Translations under genes and position numbers: made by a program
Shown: piece after piece, positions 6,877-15,875 of the stretch
How positions within the stretch are numbered: the stretch's first letter is position 1
How the letters are laid out: every line of letters starts with the position of its first letter
NCBI RefSeq assembly: GCF_001937065.1
Contig: NZ_MOWR01000002.1
Span: 124,001 to 188,000, forward strand
Length of the DNA: 64,000 nucleotides
From: Streptococcus sp. 'caviae'
GTDB lineage: Bacteria > Bacillota > Bacilli > Lactobacillales > Streptococcaceae
Direction: 5' to 3'
Notes under the pieces: model-generated
What the model was told of the DNA's origin: nothing
Seen by the model: the letters and a program-made list of their open reading frames with translations, nothing else
Databases searched by the model: none

Positions 6877-8178
6877 ATGGAACATCAAGGTGTTATGAAC
6901 CGTACAACTTTAAAGCCCTATGGCCGAAGTGTATCAATTATTGGTGTTGGCTGCACGCCATTCATGGAAATTCTGGGCAGTCCTGAAACTGAAGGATTAA
7001 CAGAAGGGGAACTGTTTGGCTATGCTGCGATTGAAGCAATGAAGGATGCTGGCGTTGAGCCTAAGGATATCGACTATTATTTTCACGGGCAAGCCAATCC
7101 TAATTTTGTATCGGAATATATTACGCCTAATATGCAGGTAGCCAATTGGTTTGGCATGAAAGGAAAAGGCTCCATGCACCATTCGGAAGCCTGCTGCACG
7201 GGTTACCTGGCTCTTGAAATTGCTGCTATGGCAGTTGCTTCCGGTAAATACGATCTGGTGCTTTCAGCATCTGCTGATATGGGAGCGAGCCTGCCGGTTG
7301 AAGGACAGCCTGCCCATAAGAGACGTGAATTTACTCTGGAAGAATTTAATACCTCGCTTAAATACATCTACGACCGTGCTTATACAAGAGGCATGCAGGC
7401 CGGAATGTACACAGTCTTTGATGATTTGGCAGCTCTTTATGCGCGTGATCATCAGCTGGATGCGAAAACAATGGACGATGTTCTTTGTGCCATGGCCATC
7501 AATAACCGTTACAATGCCTCTAAGAACCCCTTAGCAAAACTGCAGATCACTTATGAAGACATTGCTAAAGAAAAAGGGATGTCAGATGCCATGCAGTACA
7601 TGCAGTCACCCTTTAATCCTAAAATTGGCGATTATATGCGTGTCAGCGGTCTGGAAGAACGCAGCGAAGGAGCAGCTGCAGTGATTGTCTGTCCAACGGA
7701 GATGGCTTATAAATACACAGACCATCCGATTGAAATTTTAGGAACAGGGTCTTCAGCACTGGAAGCTTCAAATCCGCATTTGGAACGCCGGGCTACCCGT
7801 GAGGCCTACCGTCAGATCTATACTTTGACAGGTGTCAAGCCGAGCGAAATTGATCTGTTCTTTGCAAATGATTTTGTCATTACATCGCACTTGGATGCTG
7901 CTGAAATTGCAGGCTATCTTCCTAAAAAAGACGGCTATAAATATGTTTTAGAGGGCCGTACACGTTTTGACGGTGATAAGCCAATAAACACCAATGGCGG
8001 CCGAACATCTTTTGGCCATGCACATGCAGCATCTGGTTTGGCAGATGTTTACGAAGCTGTTAAGCAAATGCGCGGTGAATGCGGTGAGCGTCAAGTTAAA
8101 AAGCTGCCAAAAACAACCATGCTACGCGGCTTTGGCGGCGGTCAGAATTTGTCTGCAACGATTTTAAGAACGTTATGA
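6877..8178 (+). CDS. Thiolase-superfamily acyltransferase (SCP-x/PhlC-like)
   Basis: The 433-residue protein has the thiolase fold signatures. The nucleophile loop is EACCTGY with Cys106 as the acyl-accepting cysteine. The GH loop reads NTNGGRTSFGHAHAASG with His381. The third thiolase loop, normally CxGGG, reads RGFGGGQN, so the second catalytic cysteine is missing. That pattern belongs to SCP-x and PhlC-like thiolases, which work with a DUF35 partner instead of alone. Here a DUF35 gene follows directly and an ACP gene comes next. The likely reaction is acyl transfer or cleavage of a beta-keto compound onto CoA or ACP. It is unlikely to be an ordinary acetoacetyl-CoA thiolase. Confidence 0.8.
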   Translation: MEHQGVMNRTTLKPYGRSVSIIGVGCTPFMEILGSPETEGLTEGELFGYAAIEAMKDAGVEPKDIDYYFHGQANPNFVSEYITPNMQVANWFGMKGKGSMHHSEACCTGYLALEIAAMAVASGKYDLVLSASADMGASLPVEGQPAHKRREFTLEEFNTSLKYIYDRAYTRGMQAGMYTVFDDLAALYARDHQLDAKTMDDVLCAMAINNRYNASKNPLAKLQITYEDIAKEKGMSDAMQYMQSPFNPKIGDYMRVSGLEERSEGAAAVIVCPTEMAYKYTDHPIEILGTGSSALEASNPHLERRATREAYRQIYTLTGVKPSEIDLFFANDFVITSHLDAAEIAGYLPKKDGYKYVLEGRTRFDGDKPINTNGGRTSFGHAHAASGLADVYEAVKQMRGECGERQVKKLPKTTMLRGFGGGQNLSATILRTL

Positions 8179-8192
8179 AAAAGTGAGGTAAG

Positions 8193-8618
8193 ATGATGGA
8201 AAAAATTGTAAAGACCTATTATGACGCTTTAGATGAAGGGAAATTATTGGGCCGTCAGTGTTCTGGCTGCGGAGCGGTTGAATTTCCGCCGGTTCTGACC
8301 TGCAATGCCTGCGGAGAGCTGCATGATATGAAATGGGTGGAAATTTCAGGGAAAGGCAAAATGATTGACTTCTTTTTGCCCGGTATGATGACCCATCAGC
8401 CGGTCAATGATGACATGAAACCCTATGCTTATGGTTCTGTTGAAATTGAAGAGGGCGCCTATTTTAACTGTATTATCAAAGGTGTTAAAAAGAAAAACCG
8501 TGATTTCATGGAGGCCCATTTGCCAAATGTTCCCGTGCATGCCATTATTGTGCCGCGTGATGGTTACAAGATGGTCGCCTTTGAAGTTGATGAAGAATTT
8601 TTAGCACAAGCCAAATAG
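8193..8618 (+). CDS. DUF35 zinc-ribbon/OB-fold protein, partner of the thiolase-like enzyme
   Basis: The 141-residue protein starts with a rubredoxin-like zinc ribbon: Cys23-x2-Cys26 and Cys37-x2-Cys40. An OB-fold domain follows (about residues 50-130). DUF35 proteins form tight complexes with thiolase-like enzymes, as with PhlB in 2,4-diacetylphloroglucinol synthesis and the archaeal thiolase/HMG-CoA synthase complex, where they help bind CoA and gather the active site. The gene starts 14 bases after the thiolase-like gene with a GAGGTAAG ribosome site. Its place between thiolase and ACP genes supports a working complex. Confidence 0.85.
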   Translation: MMEKIVKTYYDALDEGKLLGRQCSGCGAVEFPPVLTCNACGELHDMKWVEISGKGKMIDFFLPGMMTHQPVNDDMKPYAYGSVEIEEGAYFNCIIKGVKKKNRDFMEAHLPNVPVHAIIVPRDGYKMVAFEVDEEFLAQAK

Positions 8619-8633
8619 AAAAGAGGAAATAAG

Positions 8634-8867
8634 ATGTCAGAATTGGAACAAGAAGTACTTGCATTAGTAGCACAAGCTTTTAACAAGGACAAAAGCGAGC
8701 TGACTTTAGACACTCATTTTAAAGAAGAACTGGCAGCATCGTCGCTTTTGATGGTCAGTCTCATTGCCAACATTGAAGATGAACTGGATGTCATGATTCC
8801 CATTTCAGAAGCTGCAAAATTCAAAACAATTGCTGATTTGGTGAAAGCGGTGGAAGCAGAAATGTAG
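8634..8867 (+). CDS. Dedicated acyl carrier protein
   Basis: The 77-residue acidic protein has the four-helix ACP pattern. The phosphopantetheine site, usually DSL, reads SSL with Ser37 as the attachment residue, followed by a MVSLIANIEDEL helix II. The Asp before the serine is replaced by Ser36, which is unusual and may affect recognition by the general AcpS. It is separate from the fatty-acid synthesis genes and sits between the thiolase/DUF35 pair and the Ptb gene, so it probably carries the acyl group of this pathway. Confidence 0.85.
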   Translation: MSELEQEVLALVAQAFNKDKSELTLDTHFKEELAASSLLMVSLIANIEDELDVMIPISEAAKFKTIADLVKAVEAEM

Positions 8868-8876
8868 GTGATGGCA

Positions 8877-9872
8877 ATGGACGTTATGGAAAAAATTTAT
8901 CATAAAGCTAAGGAAAGACCGGCACGAATGGTCTTTCCTGAAGCTGATGACAGCAAAATGCTGCAGGCAGCTTTTGAAGCGGCTAAGGCAGGCTGCATTC
9001 ATCCTCTTTTGGTAGGAAATCCTGCAGCTATTAAAGAGTTCTGCCAAGAAAACGAACTTGATGCATCGCTTTTTGATATTTATGATTTAGCAGATGAAAG
9101 CCTGCAGGAAGACTTAATGAGTCAGTATGCTGACTATCCTTACGCCATTTTCAAAGGGAAATCTCTAAAACGCCGTATAGTGGATCCTTTGTATTATGCG
9201 CTGGTATTGACAGCTATTGGCAAGGCTGATGCCGCTTTTGCCGGGATTTCTCATCCGACCGGCGATATTATTCTGGCCGGTCAGAGTATCCTTGGCTTAA
9301 AAGAAGGCATTAAGACTGTTTCCAGCTGTGGAATTATGGATATTCCGGGTTTTGCTGGTTCGGAGGGACAGTTGCTGGCCTTTGGTGATGCTGCTGTTTG
9401 CCAAAACCCTGATGCTCAGGATTTAGCCGGTATTGCTATTTCTGCTTGTGAAGCGGTGCAGGCTCTTTTTGATTGGGAGCCGCGCTGTGCCCTGCTTTCC
9501 TACTCCACTTTAGGCAGCGGAAGCGGAGAACTGGTTGATAAGGTCACTGAGGCTGTGAGAATTGCACAAGGAAAACGCCCCGATTTGCAAATCGAAGGTG
9601 AATTTCAATTAGATACGGCTGTCAGTCCAGCTGCAGCCAGCAAGAAAATTTCCGGCACATCAAGGGTTGCCGGCAAAGCCAATGTCCTTATCTATCCAGA
9701 CCTAAATGCCGGCAATATCGGAGTTAAACTGGTTCAGCAATTTGCTCATGCAGATGCCTACGGACCAATGATTACCGGCATGAATAAGGTTATCAGCGAC
9801 TGTTCACGCAGTGCACCAGTGTCTGAATTGGTTGGCAATATTGCTTTGACAGCCGTTCGTGCCATGTATTAG
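8877..9872 (+). CDS. ptb: Phosphate acyl(butyryl)transferase
   Basis: The product belongs to the phosphate acetyl/butyryltransferase family: ARMVFPEADD at the start, a GISHPTGDII segment in the middle and the C-terminal NAGNIGVKLVQQFAHADAYG stretch. It converts acyl-CoA (possibly acyl-ACP) plus phosphate to acyl phosphate. The family length is about 300-330 residues. GTG 8868, ATG 8871 and ATG 8877 are all in frame; the last has AGG eight bases upstream and is preferred. It runs directly into the kinase gene, the classic Ptb-Buk pair. Butyryl specificity is inferred from that pairing. Confidence 0.85.
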   Translation: MDVMEKIYHKAKERPARMVFPEADDSKMLQAAFEAAKAGCIHPLLVGNPAAIKEFCQENELDASLFDIYDLADESLQEDLMSQYADYPYAIFKGKSLKRRIVDPLYYALVLTAIGKADAAFAGISHPTGDIILAGQSILGLKEGIKTVSSCGIMDIPGFAGSEGQLLAFGDAAVCQNPDAQDLAGIAISACEAVQALFDWEPRCALLSYSTLGSGSGELVDKVTEAVRIAQGKRPDLQIEGEFQLDTAVSPAAASKKISGTSRVAGKANVLIYPDLNAGNIGVKLVQQFAHADAYGPMITGMNKVISDCSRSAPVSELVGNIALTAVRAMY

Positions 9873-9887
9873 AAGCAGGTGATTGTG

Positions 9888-10997
9888 ATGACTGAGTATA
9901 GCATTTTGGCTATTAATCCAGGTTCTACTTCAACGAAGATTGCCTGTTTCAAGGGCAGCCAAATGATGTTTGAAAAAAATGTCAGCCACGACAGTCAAGA
10001 ATTAGCAGCATTTGAGCATGTCAGCCAGCAGCTGGACTATCGAAAATCTTTGATCGAAAAGACCTTAGCAGCAGAAAATATTGCTTTGACCGATTTTGAT
10101 GCAGTGGTTGGACGCGGCGGCGGGCTGCTGCCGCTTGCAGGGGGTGTTTATCTTATTGATGACAAGCTCTATCAAGATGCTGAAACTGGAGCCAACGGCG
10201 TTGAGCATCCAGCAAATTTAGGACCGCAGTTGGCACGTTATTTTGCCCAAGAGGCTGCCTGTCCGGCCTATGTTGTCAATCCGCCTGATACGGATGAATA
10301 TCAAGATTTAGCCAGAATGACCGGAGTTAGAGGAGTTTATCGAACCAGCCATCTTCATGCGCTCAACCTGAAAGAAACAGCCCTGCAGCACGCTAAGAAG
10401 CAAGGAGAAAACTATCAGGATGTCAATTACATCGTCTGCCATATCGGTGGCGGCATCTCGGTGTCTGCCCACCAAAAAGGGAAAATGATCGATGGCATTG
10501 ATATTGTAGGTGGTGAAGGACCGATGGCGCCAACACGTTCGGGAAGTCTATCTTTAGCTTCAGTTATCGAACTGTTGGAAAAGGGTGCTCAGATCAGCGA
10601 CTTAAAAAAACTATGCACAAAGACAGGCGGTCTGATGAGCCTGCTTGGGACATCTGATGCTAAAGCTGTCTTCGAAGCAGCACAGGCTGGCAATTCCCAA
10701 GCCAAACTGGTCTGGGACAGCATGATTTACCAGATAGCAAAGACAGTCGGCCAGATGGCAGCTGTTTTAAAAGGAGATATTCAGGCTGTTTTGCTTGGCG
10801 GCGGTATGGTTTATAATGATAATCTTGTGGCCCAGCTGAGGGATTATTGTGGCTGGATAGCTCCGATTTATACCTATCCCGGTGAATTTGAAATGACAGC
10901 CATGGCCAATGGTGCTCTTCGTGTTTTGACGGGGCAGGAAGAGGTCAAACACTATACCGGACAGCCGGTTTGGGATAAGCAGAGTCTTTCTTTATAA
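9888..10997 (+). CDS. buk: Butyrate kinase (short/branched acyl kinase)
   Basis: A 369-residue acetokinase-superfamily enzyme with the N-terminal phosphate-1 motif NPGSTSTKI, VVGRGGGLL, the HIGGGISVSAH motif and a C-terminal LLGGGMVYN adenosine motif. The GRGG loop and the length are those of butyrate kinase and not acetate kinase (about 400 residues). It turns acyl phosphate plus ADP into a free acid and ATP. The ATG at 9888 has AGG eight bases upstream and is preferred over GTG 9879. As last gene of the operon it would conserve the energy of the acyl-thioester made upstream. Confidence 0.9.
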   Translation: MTEYSILAINPGSTSTKIACFKGSQMMFEKNVSHDSQELAAFEHVSQQLDYRKSLIEKTLAAENIALTDFDAVVGRGGGLLPLAGGVYLIDDKLYQDAETGANGVEHPANLGPQLARYFAQEAACPAYVVNPPDTDEYQDLARMTGVRGVYRTSHLHALNLKETALQHAKKQGENYQDVNYIVCHIGGGISVSAHQKGKMIDGIDIVGGEGPMAPTRSGSLSLASVIELLEKGAQISDLKKLCTKTGGLMSLLGTSDAKAVFEAAQAGNSQAKLVWDSMIYQIAKTVGQMAAVLKGDIQAVLLGGGMVYNDNLVAQLRDYCGWIAPIYTYPGEFEMTAMANGALRVLTGQEEVKHYTGQPVWDKQSLSL

Positions 10998-11075
10998 AAA
11001 AGAAAAATCCTCAAGATGAATAATCTTCCAATTGTCAGTCGGACTTTTGGCAAGGAATTCATTTTGAGGTATTTT

Positions 11076-12104
11076 TTATTTGACAAACATGGCGTCGCCA
11101 AAACTAAAGAAACGGTAGTGTTGGTCAATGGCATGCTGATAGGCGTCTAAGACAAATTCGCGTCCGGCAAAGGCTGAAACCAGCATAACCAGAGTTGATT
11201 TGGGCAGATGAAAATTGGTTGAAAAGGCATCAACAATCTTAAATTGGTAGCCCGGCTTGATAAAAATATCGGTCCAGCCGGAGTCGGCTTCAATTTGACC
11301 GGCAAACTTATTACCGATGGTTTCCAAGGTGCGAATAGAAGTTGTTCCAACTGCTACAATGCGTCCGCCCTGTGCTTTGACATCTTTTAGCGTTTGGGCA
11401 GCTTCCGGAGACAGGCTGTAAAATTCAGAGTGCATTTGGTGCTCATCCACATTGTCAACGGAAACAGGCCGGAAAGTCCCGAGACCCACATGCAGAGTCA
11501 GGTAGACTAATTTCACACCTTTGGCTTCGATTTTGTTCAAAAGTTCCTCTGTGAAATGGAGGCCGGCTGTCGGTGCAGCAGCAGAGCCGTTTTCCTTAGC
11601 ATAAACGGTCTGGTAGCGATCACGGTCCGCTAATTTTTCATGAATATAAGGCGGCAAGGGCATTTCCCCGAGACTTTCCAAAACTTCCAAAAAGATACCA
11701 TCGTAGGAAAACTCCACAATACGTCCGCCATGATCCAATTCTTCTTTGATGGTAGCTTTTAGACGGCCGTCACCAAAAGAAATCCGACTGCCGACTTTGA
11801 GGCGTTTAGCGGGTTTAGCTAAGACCTCCCACTGGTCTCCCTGAGTGTTTTTTAAGAGCAGCAGTTCTACATGACCGTGCGTTTCAGCTTTTTCACCGTG
11901 CAGCCGGGCAGGAAGCACACGGGTGTCATTCATAACCAAGGCGTCGCCCGGATTGAGCTCATCAATGATATGGTCAAAATGGGTGTCTTTCATGGCCTTG
12001 CTCCTATGGTCAATGACCAACAGTTTGGAGCTGTCGCGCTGTTTGAGCGGTGTTTGGGCAATTAAATTTTCGGGCAGGTCAAAATCAAAGTCAGTTGTAT
12101 TCAT
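11076..12104 (-). CDS. queA: tRNA preQ1(34) S-adenosylmethionine ribosyltransferase-isomerase
   Basis: This full-length 342-residue QueA transfers and rearranges the ribosyl moiety of SAM onto preQ1 at tRNA position 34, making epoxyqueuosine. Family signatures include [10 protein letters not shown] at the N terminus, [16 protein letters not shown], the [10 protein letters not shown] substrate loop and [10 protein letters not shown]. It is convergent with buk and divergent from the VIT-family gene. Placement before the VIT transporter and nagB is the mutans-group arrangement as I recall it. Confidence 0.97.
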   Translation of the reverse strand: MNTTDFDFDLPENLIAQTPLKQRDSSKLLVIDHRSKAMKDTHFDHIIDELNPGDALVMNDTRVLPARLHGEKAETHGHVELLLLKNTQGDQWEVLAKPAKRLKVGSRISFGDGRLKATIKEELDHGGRIVEFSYDGIFLEVLESLGEMPLPPYIHEKLADRDRYQTVYAKENGSAAAPTAGLHFTEELLNKIEAKGVKLVYLTLHVGLGTFRPVSVDNVDEHQMHSEFYSLSPEAAQTLKDVKAQGGRIVAVGTTSIRTLETIGNKFAGQIEADSGWTDIFIKPGYQFKIVDAFSTNFHLPKSTLVMLVSAFAGREFVLDAYQHAIDQHYRFFSFGDAMFVK

Positions 12105-12313
12105 ATTATTCCTCTAGTATTCACTTTTTCAGCTTTACCATTATAACATGAGATAGATTTTCAGTCATCTTGCAAATTTTATTTGTAGGGATTTAAAATG
12201 CAAGGTATAATAATAGTGTTCATAAACAAGTCATAAAAAATCTGCAATCAAAGGGAAATGTGACAGATTCTAGTTGATTCAGATTTTAAAGACAAAATAG
12301 TTGGGAGCTATCT

Positions 12314-12994
12314 ATGAAACAGGAACAAAATTTTTCAAAGCGCTTGAATATTCTGCGCGCAGGGGTACTGGGAGCTAATGACGGTATCATTTCTATTGCC
12401 GGTGTGGTTATTGGTGTTGCCAGTGCAACAGCTGATTTATGGATTATTTTTCTATCAGGTCTTTCAGCTATTTTAGCGGGCGCCTTTTCTATGGCAGGTG
12501 GAGAATATGTCAGTGTCAGCACTCAAAAAGACACGGAGCAGGCAGCGGTTGCTCGCGAGCAGCAGCTGTTAAAGAGCGATCCGGTTGCTGCCAGAAAATC
12601 GCTCTACAATGTTTATCTAATCAAGGGCGAATGCGAGACGGCAGCAGAGCTTCTGGTCAACAAGGCTTTTCTTAACAATCCCATTAAGACCTTGGTTGAA
12701 GAAAAATACGGGATTGAATTTGGTGAATTTACCAACCCCTGGCATGCTGCTGTGTCAAGTTTCATTTCTTTTATCATCGGTTCCTTGTTTCCGACAGCAG
12801 CTATCATGCTGTTTCCAGAAAACATTCGGATTATTGCAACGGTTGCAGTTGTGGTAGCAGCATTGCTGATTACCGGCTATGTCAGCGCCCGTCTGGGAGA
12901 TGCTCCCATTAGACCTGCCATGCGCCGCAATGTTTCTATCGGTCTTTTGACCATGCTTGCCACCTATCTTATCGGCCAGCTCTTTTCACTGTAA
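12314..12994 (+). CDS. VIT1/CCC1-family metal (iron/manganese) transporter
   Basis: The 226-residue membrane protein matches the VIT1/CCC1 family. It opens with LRAGVLGANDGIISIAG, which contains the conserved GxNDG helix start, has SMAGGEYVSVSTQKD at the end of TM2, a cytoplasmic acidic region (about residues 80-130) and three C-terminal hydrophobic stretches. Members move Fe2+ or Mn2+ out of the cytoplasm. Its cytoplasmic domain is short, as in other bacterial members. A TATAAT-type box at about 12208 and a weak ribosome site precede it. Confidence 0.9.
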   Translation: MKQEQNFSKRLNILRAGVLGANDGIISIAGVVIGVASATADLWIIFLSGLSAILAGAFSMAGGEYVSVSTQKDTEQAAVAREQQLLKSDPVAARKSLYNVYLIKGECETAAELLVNKAFLNNPIKTLVEEKYGIEFGEFTNPWHAAVSSFISFIIGSLFPTAAIMLFPENIRIIATVAVVVAALLITGYVSARLGDAPIRPAMRRNVSIGLLTMLATYLIGQLFSL

Positions 12995-13100
12995 TCAAGC
13001 AGCCTGCTATGCTAAAAGACTGAGACTGTTCTGTTTCGGTTTTTTTGTTAATGGAAGAAAAGCAAGGCTCGATTGTTTATGGCTGGCTGAGAATGGGAAC

Positions 13101-13160
13101 TTGACAAAAATTGGTCTATACCGTATAATAAAGATAGATAACTGGTATAGACCAAAGGAG
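13101..13160 (+). promoter_or_regulatory. nagB promoter with two inverted dre (NagR) operators
   Basis: The promoter is TTGACA (13101-13106), a 17-base spacer and TATAAT (13124-13129). TTGGTCTATACC (13111-13122) lies in the spacer, and its exact reverse complement GGTATAGACCAA (13144-13155) lies downstream, abutting the AAGGAG ribosome site (13155-13160). This matches the dre operator of the GntR-type regulator NagR/YvoA, which releases DNA on binding glucosamine-6-phosphate-type ligands. Confidence 0.9.
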
Positions 13161-13167
13161 ATTTTTC

Positions 13168-13869
13168 ATGAAAGTCATTACTGTAAAGAATCAAGAAGAA
13201 GGGGGAAAGCTTGTTTTTGCCCTCCTCAAAGAAAAATTAGCGGCTGGCGCTAAAACCTTAGGCTTAGCAACAGGCAGCACTCCCTCAACTTTTTACAGGG
13301 AAATCGTCAACAGCCAGCTGGACCTGTCTGAACTGACCAGCATCAACCTGGATGAGTACGTTGGTCTGTCTGCCGACAATCCTCAAAGCTATGCTTACTT
13401 CATGCAGCAGCATCTCTTTGCCGCTAAACCTTTTAAGGACAGTTTTCTGCCCAAGGGCATGGCAGCTGATTTACAGGCGGAAGCCCAGCGCTATGAAGAA
13501 CTGATTGCAAAGCACCCTATCGATTTTCAGATTTTGGGGATTGGCCGCAATGGTCACATTGGTTTTAATGAGCCGGGAACTGCTTTTGACAGTACCACCC
13601 ATGTTGTGGACTTAAGTCCCAGCACCATTGAAGCCAACAGCCGCTTTTTTGACAAACCGGAGGATGTTCCGACTCAGGCCATTTCTATGGGGATAGCTTC
13701 CATTATGAAGTCTAAGACCATTGTCCTTATGGCTTATGGTGAGCAAAAGGCTGACGCAATCAATCGTATGGTTAATGGTCCTATCACCGAGGATTTGCCG
13801 GCTAGCATCCTGCAAAAGCATCCTGATGCTGTAGTCGTTGTAGATGAGGCCGCAGCCAGCAGACTTTAA
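13168..13869 (+). CDS. nagB: Glucosamine-6-phosphate deaminase
   Basis: This 233-residue enzyme converts glucosamine-6-phosphate to fructose-6-phosphate and ammonia, allowing amino-sugar catabolism. Signatures are GLATGSTP near residue 32, [10 protein letters not shown] with the catalytic acid and the phosphate-binding [15 protein letters not shown]. The length is that of the short Gram-positive NagB (no allosteric C terminus). It is a single gene under a dre-operator promoter, so it should be induced by amino sugars through NagR. Confidence 0.97.
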   Translation: MKVITVKNQEEGGKLVFALLKEKLAAGAKTLGLATGSTPSTFYREIVNSQLDLSELTSINLDEYVGLSADNPQSYAYFMQQHLFAAKPFKDSFLPKGMAADLQAEAQRYEELIAKHPIDFQILGIGRNGHIGFNEPGTAFDSTTHVVDLSPSTIEANSRFFDKPEDVPTQAISMGIASIMKSKTIVLMAYGEQKADAINRMVNGPITEDLPASILQKHPDAVVVVDEAAASRL

Positions 13870-13985
13870 GACCAAGAGAGCGGAAAGTCCTGCCTCTTTT
13901 CAACTATTTTAACTATAACAGTTCGACGCAGCGGTGGGGAGAAAGTCTGCCAGCATGTACTTTTTGACGATCAAGGCAACTGTAC
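13870..13985 (+). repeat. Partial copy of a dispersed intergenic repeat
   Basis: The stretch around 13915-13950 (ACTATAACAGTTCGACGCAG and the following GGTGGGGAG) matches the interior of the larger element at 61020-61290, which has ATATAGCAGTTTGACGCAG and GGTTGGGAG. A third, weaker relative is at 480-545. These appear to be members of one non-coding repeat family. Confidence 0.5.
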
Positions 13986-15098
13986 TTATGTCAGGTCAAG
14001 AAAATGCTTGATCTCTCTAAAAGCCAAATCCATGCGTCCAAATTGGCAGTGTTCTTCGCCGCCGCTCTCGCTGGTAAAAAGATTAGCCTGAATGCTTGGG
14101 GCATTTGACAGCTCCAGCATGATATCGGCGATGCGCGTGTAGGGAACATAGTGATCCTCTTTCCCAGCCAGCAGCAGACAGTCTTGAGTGACTTGGGGGA
14201 GGAATTGGCTGGCATTGTGCCGTTTGAGGTTGACTAAGAGATCATAAGGATTGGTTTCCCCTGTCAGCATGTAACCGTTGTTGAGTTCCCATCTTAAATC
14301 AATTGCCTTCTCAGCCATCCTGTTAACAAGGAAATTGACAATCGGTCTGGCTCTTAGATTGAGCAGAAAGGAAAGGCTGGAGTAAGATGCTTTGCCCAGA
14401 TTCATTTTGAGGGTGTCCATGGGGGTGTAAAAAATGTCCATGGCGATGACCTTACGAATTCTTTTTTCAAAGGCGGCTGCTTCCATGACGAGGAGACCTC
14501 CCCAAGACAGACCCAGCGCATCAACCTTGCTTAGATGAAAATAATCCAAAACGGCTGAGACAGGTTTGTGGAAGTCTGGACTAAAGTGCAGCCCTTGGCT
14601 GATAGTGTTGCCCTGTCCTGGCCCGTCGAAAATGAGGATATTATAGTCTGTGTTTTTCATGTCAGCAAAGAAGCCAGCGATTTCTTCCAGAAAACCATCA
14701 AAACCTCCTAAGACCAAGAGCGTGCGATGTGCTTTGGGATTTTTCAAGAGAAGGGTTGGCAGAAAGCCTTTTTCATAAGGAACCTGATCTTTGTCGTAAT
14801 CGAAATCAGTAAAACTGGCATAAAAGTTCCTCAGGAAGCCTTGGTAGAGCTCTTCTCTTTCTCTATCTGCCATGGTGAGGTAAAACATAGCGGCCTTGTA
14901 ATAGCTGGATGCGATTCTTAGTTTTCCCATCTTTTCATAATAATAAGCTCTGCCTTGCCACCATTGACGCCAAGTTGTAAAATCAGAAATGTGCGAACCA
15001 ACCGTCTGACGGTCTTTTAAAACCTCCGGATCCTCCATATAAGGAGAGGTGAAGCGCTCAATTTGAAAATCAAATTGTTTATTGCCTGTAAATCTCAT
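13986..15098 (-). CDS. Alpha/beta hydrolase (FrsA/esterase-like)
   Basis: A 370-residue cytoplasmic hydrolase. An N-terminal helical region of about 110 residues precedes an alpha/beta-hydrolase core with GGFDGFLEE (oxyanion strand), FDGPGQGNT, the nucleophile elbow GLSWGG with Ser198, an acid in GKEDHYVPY and a His in GGEEHCQFG. All three triad candidates are present. No secretion signal is seen. It is divergent from the TetR gene at 15223, a common layout for a repressor and its hydrolase target. The substrate is unknown; an esterase or dipeptidyl-type hydrolase is possible. Confidence 0.8.
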   Translation of the reverse strand: MRFTGNKQFDFQIERFTSPYMEDPEVLKDRQTVGSHISDFTTWRQWWQGRAYYYEKMGKLRIASSYYKAAMFYLTMADREREELYQGFLRNFYASFTDFDYDKDQVPYEKGFLPTLLLKNPKAHRTLLVLGGFDGFLEEIAGFFADMKNTDYNILIFDGPGQGNTISQGLHFSPDFHKPVSAVLDYFHLSKVDALGLSWGGLLVMEAAAFEKRIRKVIAMDIFYTPMDTLKMNLGKASYSSLSFLLNLRARPIVNFLVNRMAEKAIDLRWELNNGYMLTGETNPYDLLVNLKRHNASQFLPQVTQDCLLLAGKEDHYVPYTRIADIMLELSNAPSIQANLFTSESGGEEHCQFGRMDLAFREIKHFLDLT

Positions 15099-15222
15099 TT
15101 AACTGCCTGCTTTCATTTTTGGTGTAAGACAAGTATAATGAATAGTAACACTATCATACAGTACAATTTGTGCGATATGTCGTTTATCGAACAAAATCAG
15201 GCGAAATGTAGGAAAAATTAGT

Positions 15223-15780
15223 ATGGATCGCAGAATTATCAAAACAAAAACAAATATCAAAAAAGCTATGCTGGTATGCTTAGCCAGCCATTATTTTTCA
15301 GACATCACAATTGATGCTGTGTGTAAGGAAGCCCAGTGCAGCCGCTCAACCTTTTATGCCCATTACGATAATAAGAAAGAGGTCATTGATGCTATTTCTG
15401 AGGAAATCATTGAACAGATCCGTCCTTACATGAAGCAGACCTTTGAGAAACCGGAAGACTTTGTGACTGTCATTGATACTCTCTCAAACCAGCTTTACCA
15501 GCCGCACAAGGATGTCATCAAACTCTTACTGGATCCTGAATTCCGAGACTTTGGCTTAGAAGCCCATCTTTTAACCTTGTTTAAGGAACAATTTTTGCAG
15601 ACTTTCAGTCATGTCAACGGCAGAGCCATTCTTGCAGAGATGTATGCGGCCTGTGTCTTGTGCAACATTCAATCCATTGTTGAAAACCGCTCAACGAAAG
15701 AAAGCCAGATCGTTATTGAGACGTTGAAAACTACCATTTTTCAGGTATTACAAGAACAAAATCAAGTTAAAAAGAGCTAG
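15223..15780 (+). CDS. TetR-family transcriptional regulator
   Basis: The 185-residue protein has the TetR N-terminal helix-turn-helix (ITIDAVCKEAQCSRSTFYAHY, about residues 28-48) and an all-helical ligand-binding C-terminal part. It is divergent from the alpha/beta hydrolase gene, with 124 bases between the two starts. By position it most likely represses the hydrolase and itself. The inducer cannot be deduced. Confidence 0.85.
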   Translation: MDRRIIKTKTNIKKAMLVCLASHYFSDITIDAVCKEAQCSRSTFYAHYDNKKEVIDAISEEIIEQIRPYMKQTFEKPEDFVTVIDTLSNQLYQPHKDVIKLLLDPEFRDFGLEAHLLTLFKEQFLQTFSHVNGRAILAEMYAACVLCNIQSIVENRSTKESQIVIETLKTTIFQVLQEQNQVKKS

Positions 15781-15875
15781 GTGCTTTTTGTTTAATTCAA
15801 TCTTGATCCGACTGGCACAATATTAGTTGGATTGATAGCCATGCGGACAAATTTACCGCCTGCAGATGTCATATC

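Noticed and set aside
6877-8178. Ordinary acetyl-CoA acetyltransferase or HMG-CoA synthase
   Set aside because: The C-terminal catalytic cysteine is absent and a DUF35 plus ACP partner follow, so the SCP-x/PhlC-like reading is better.
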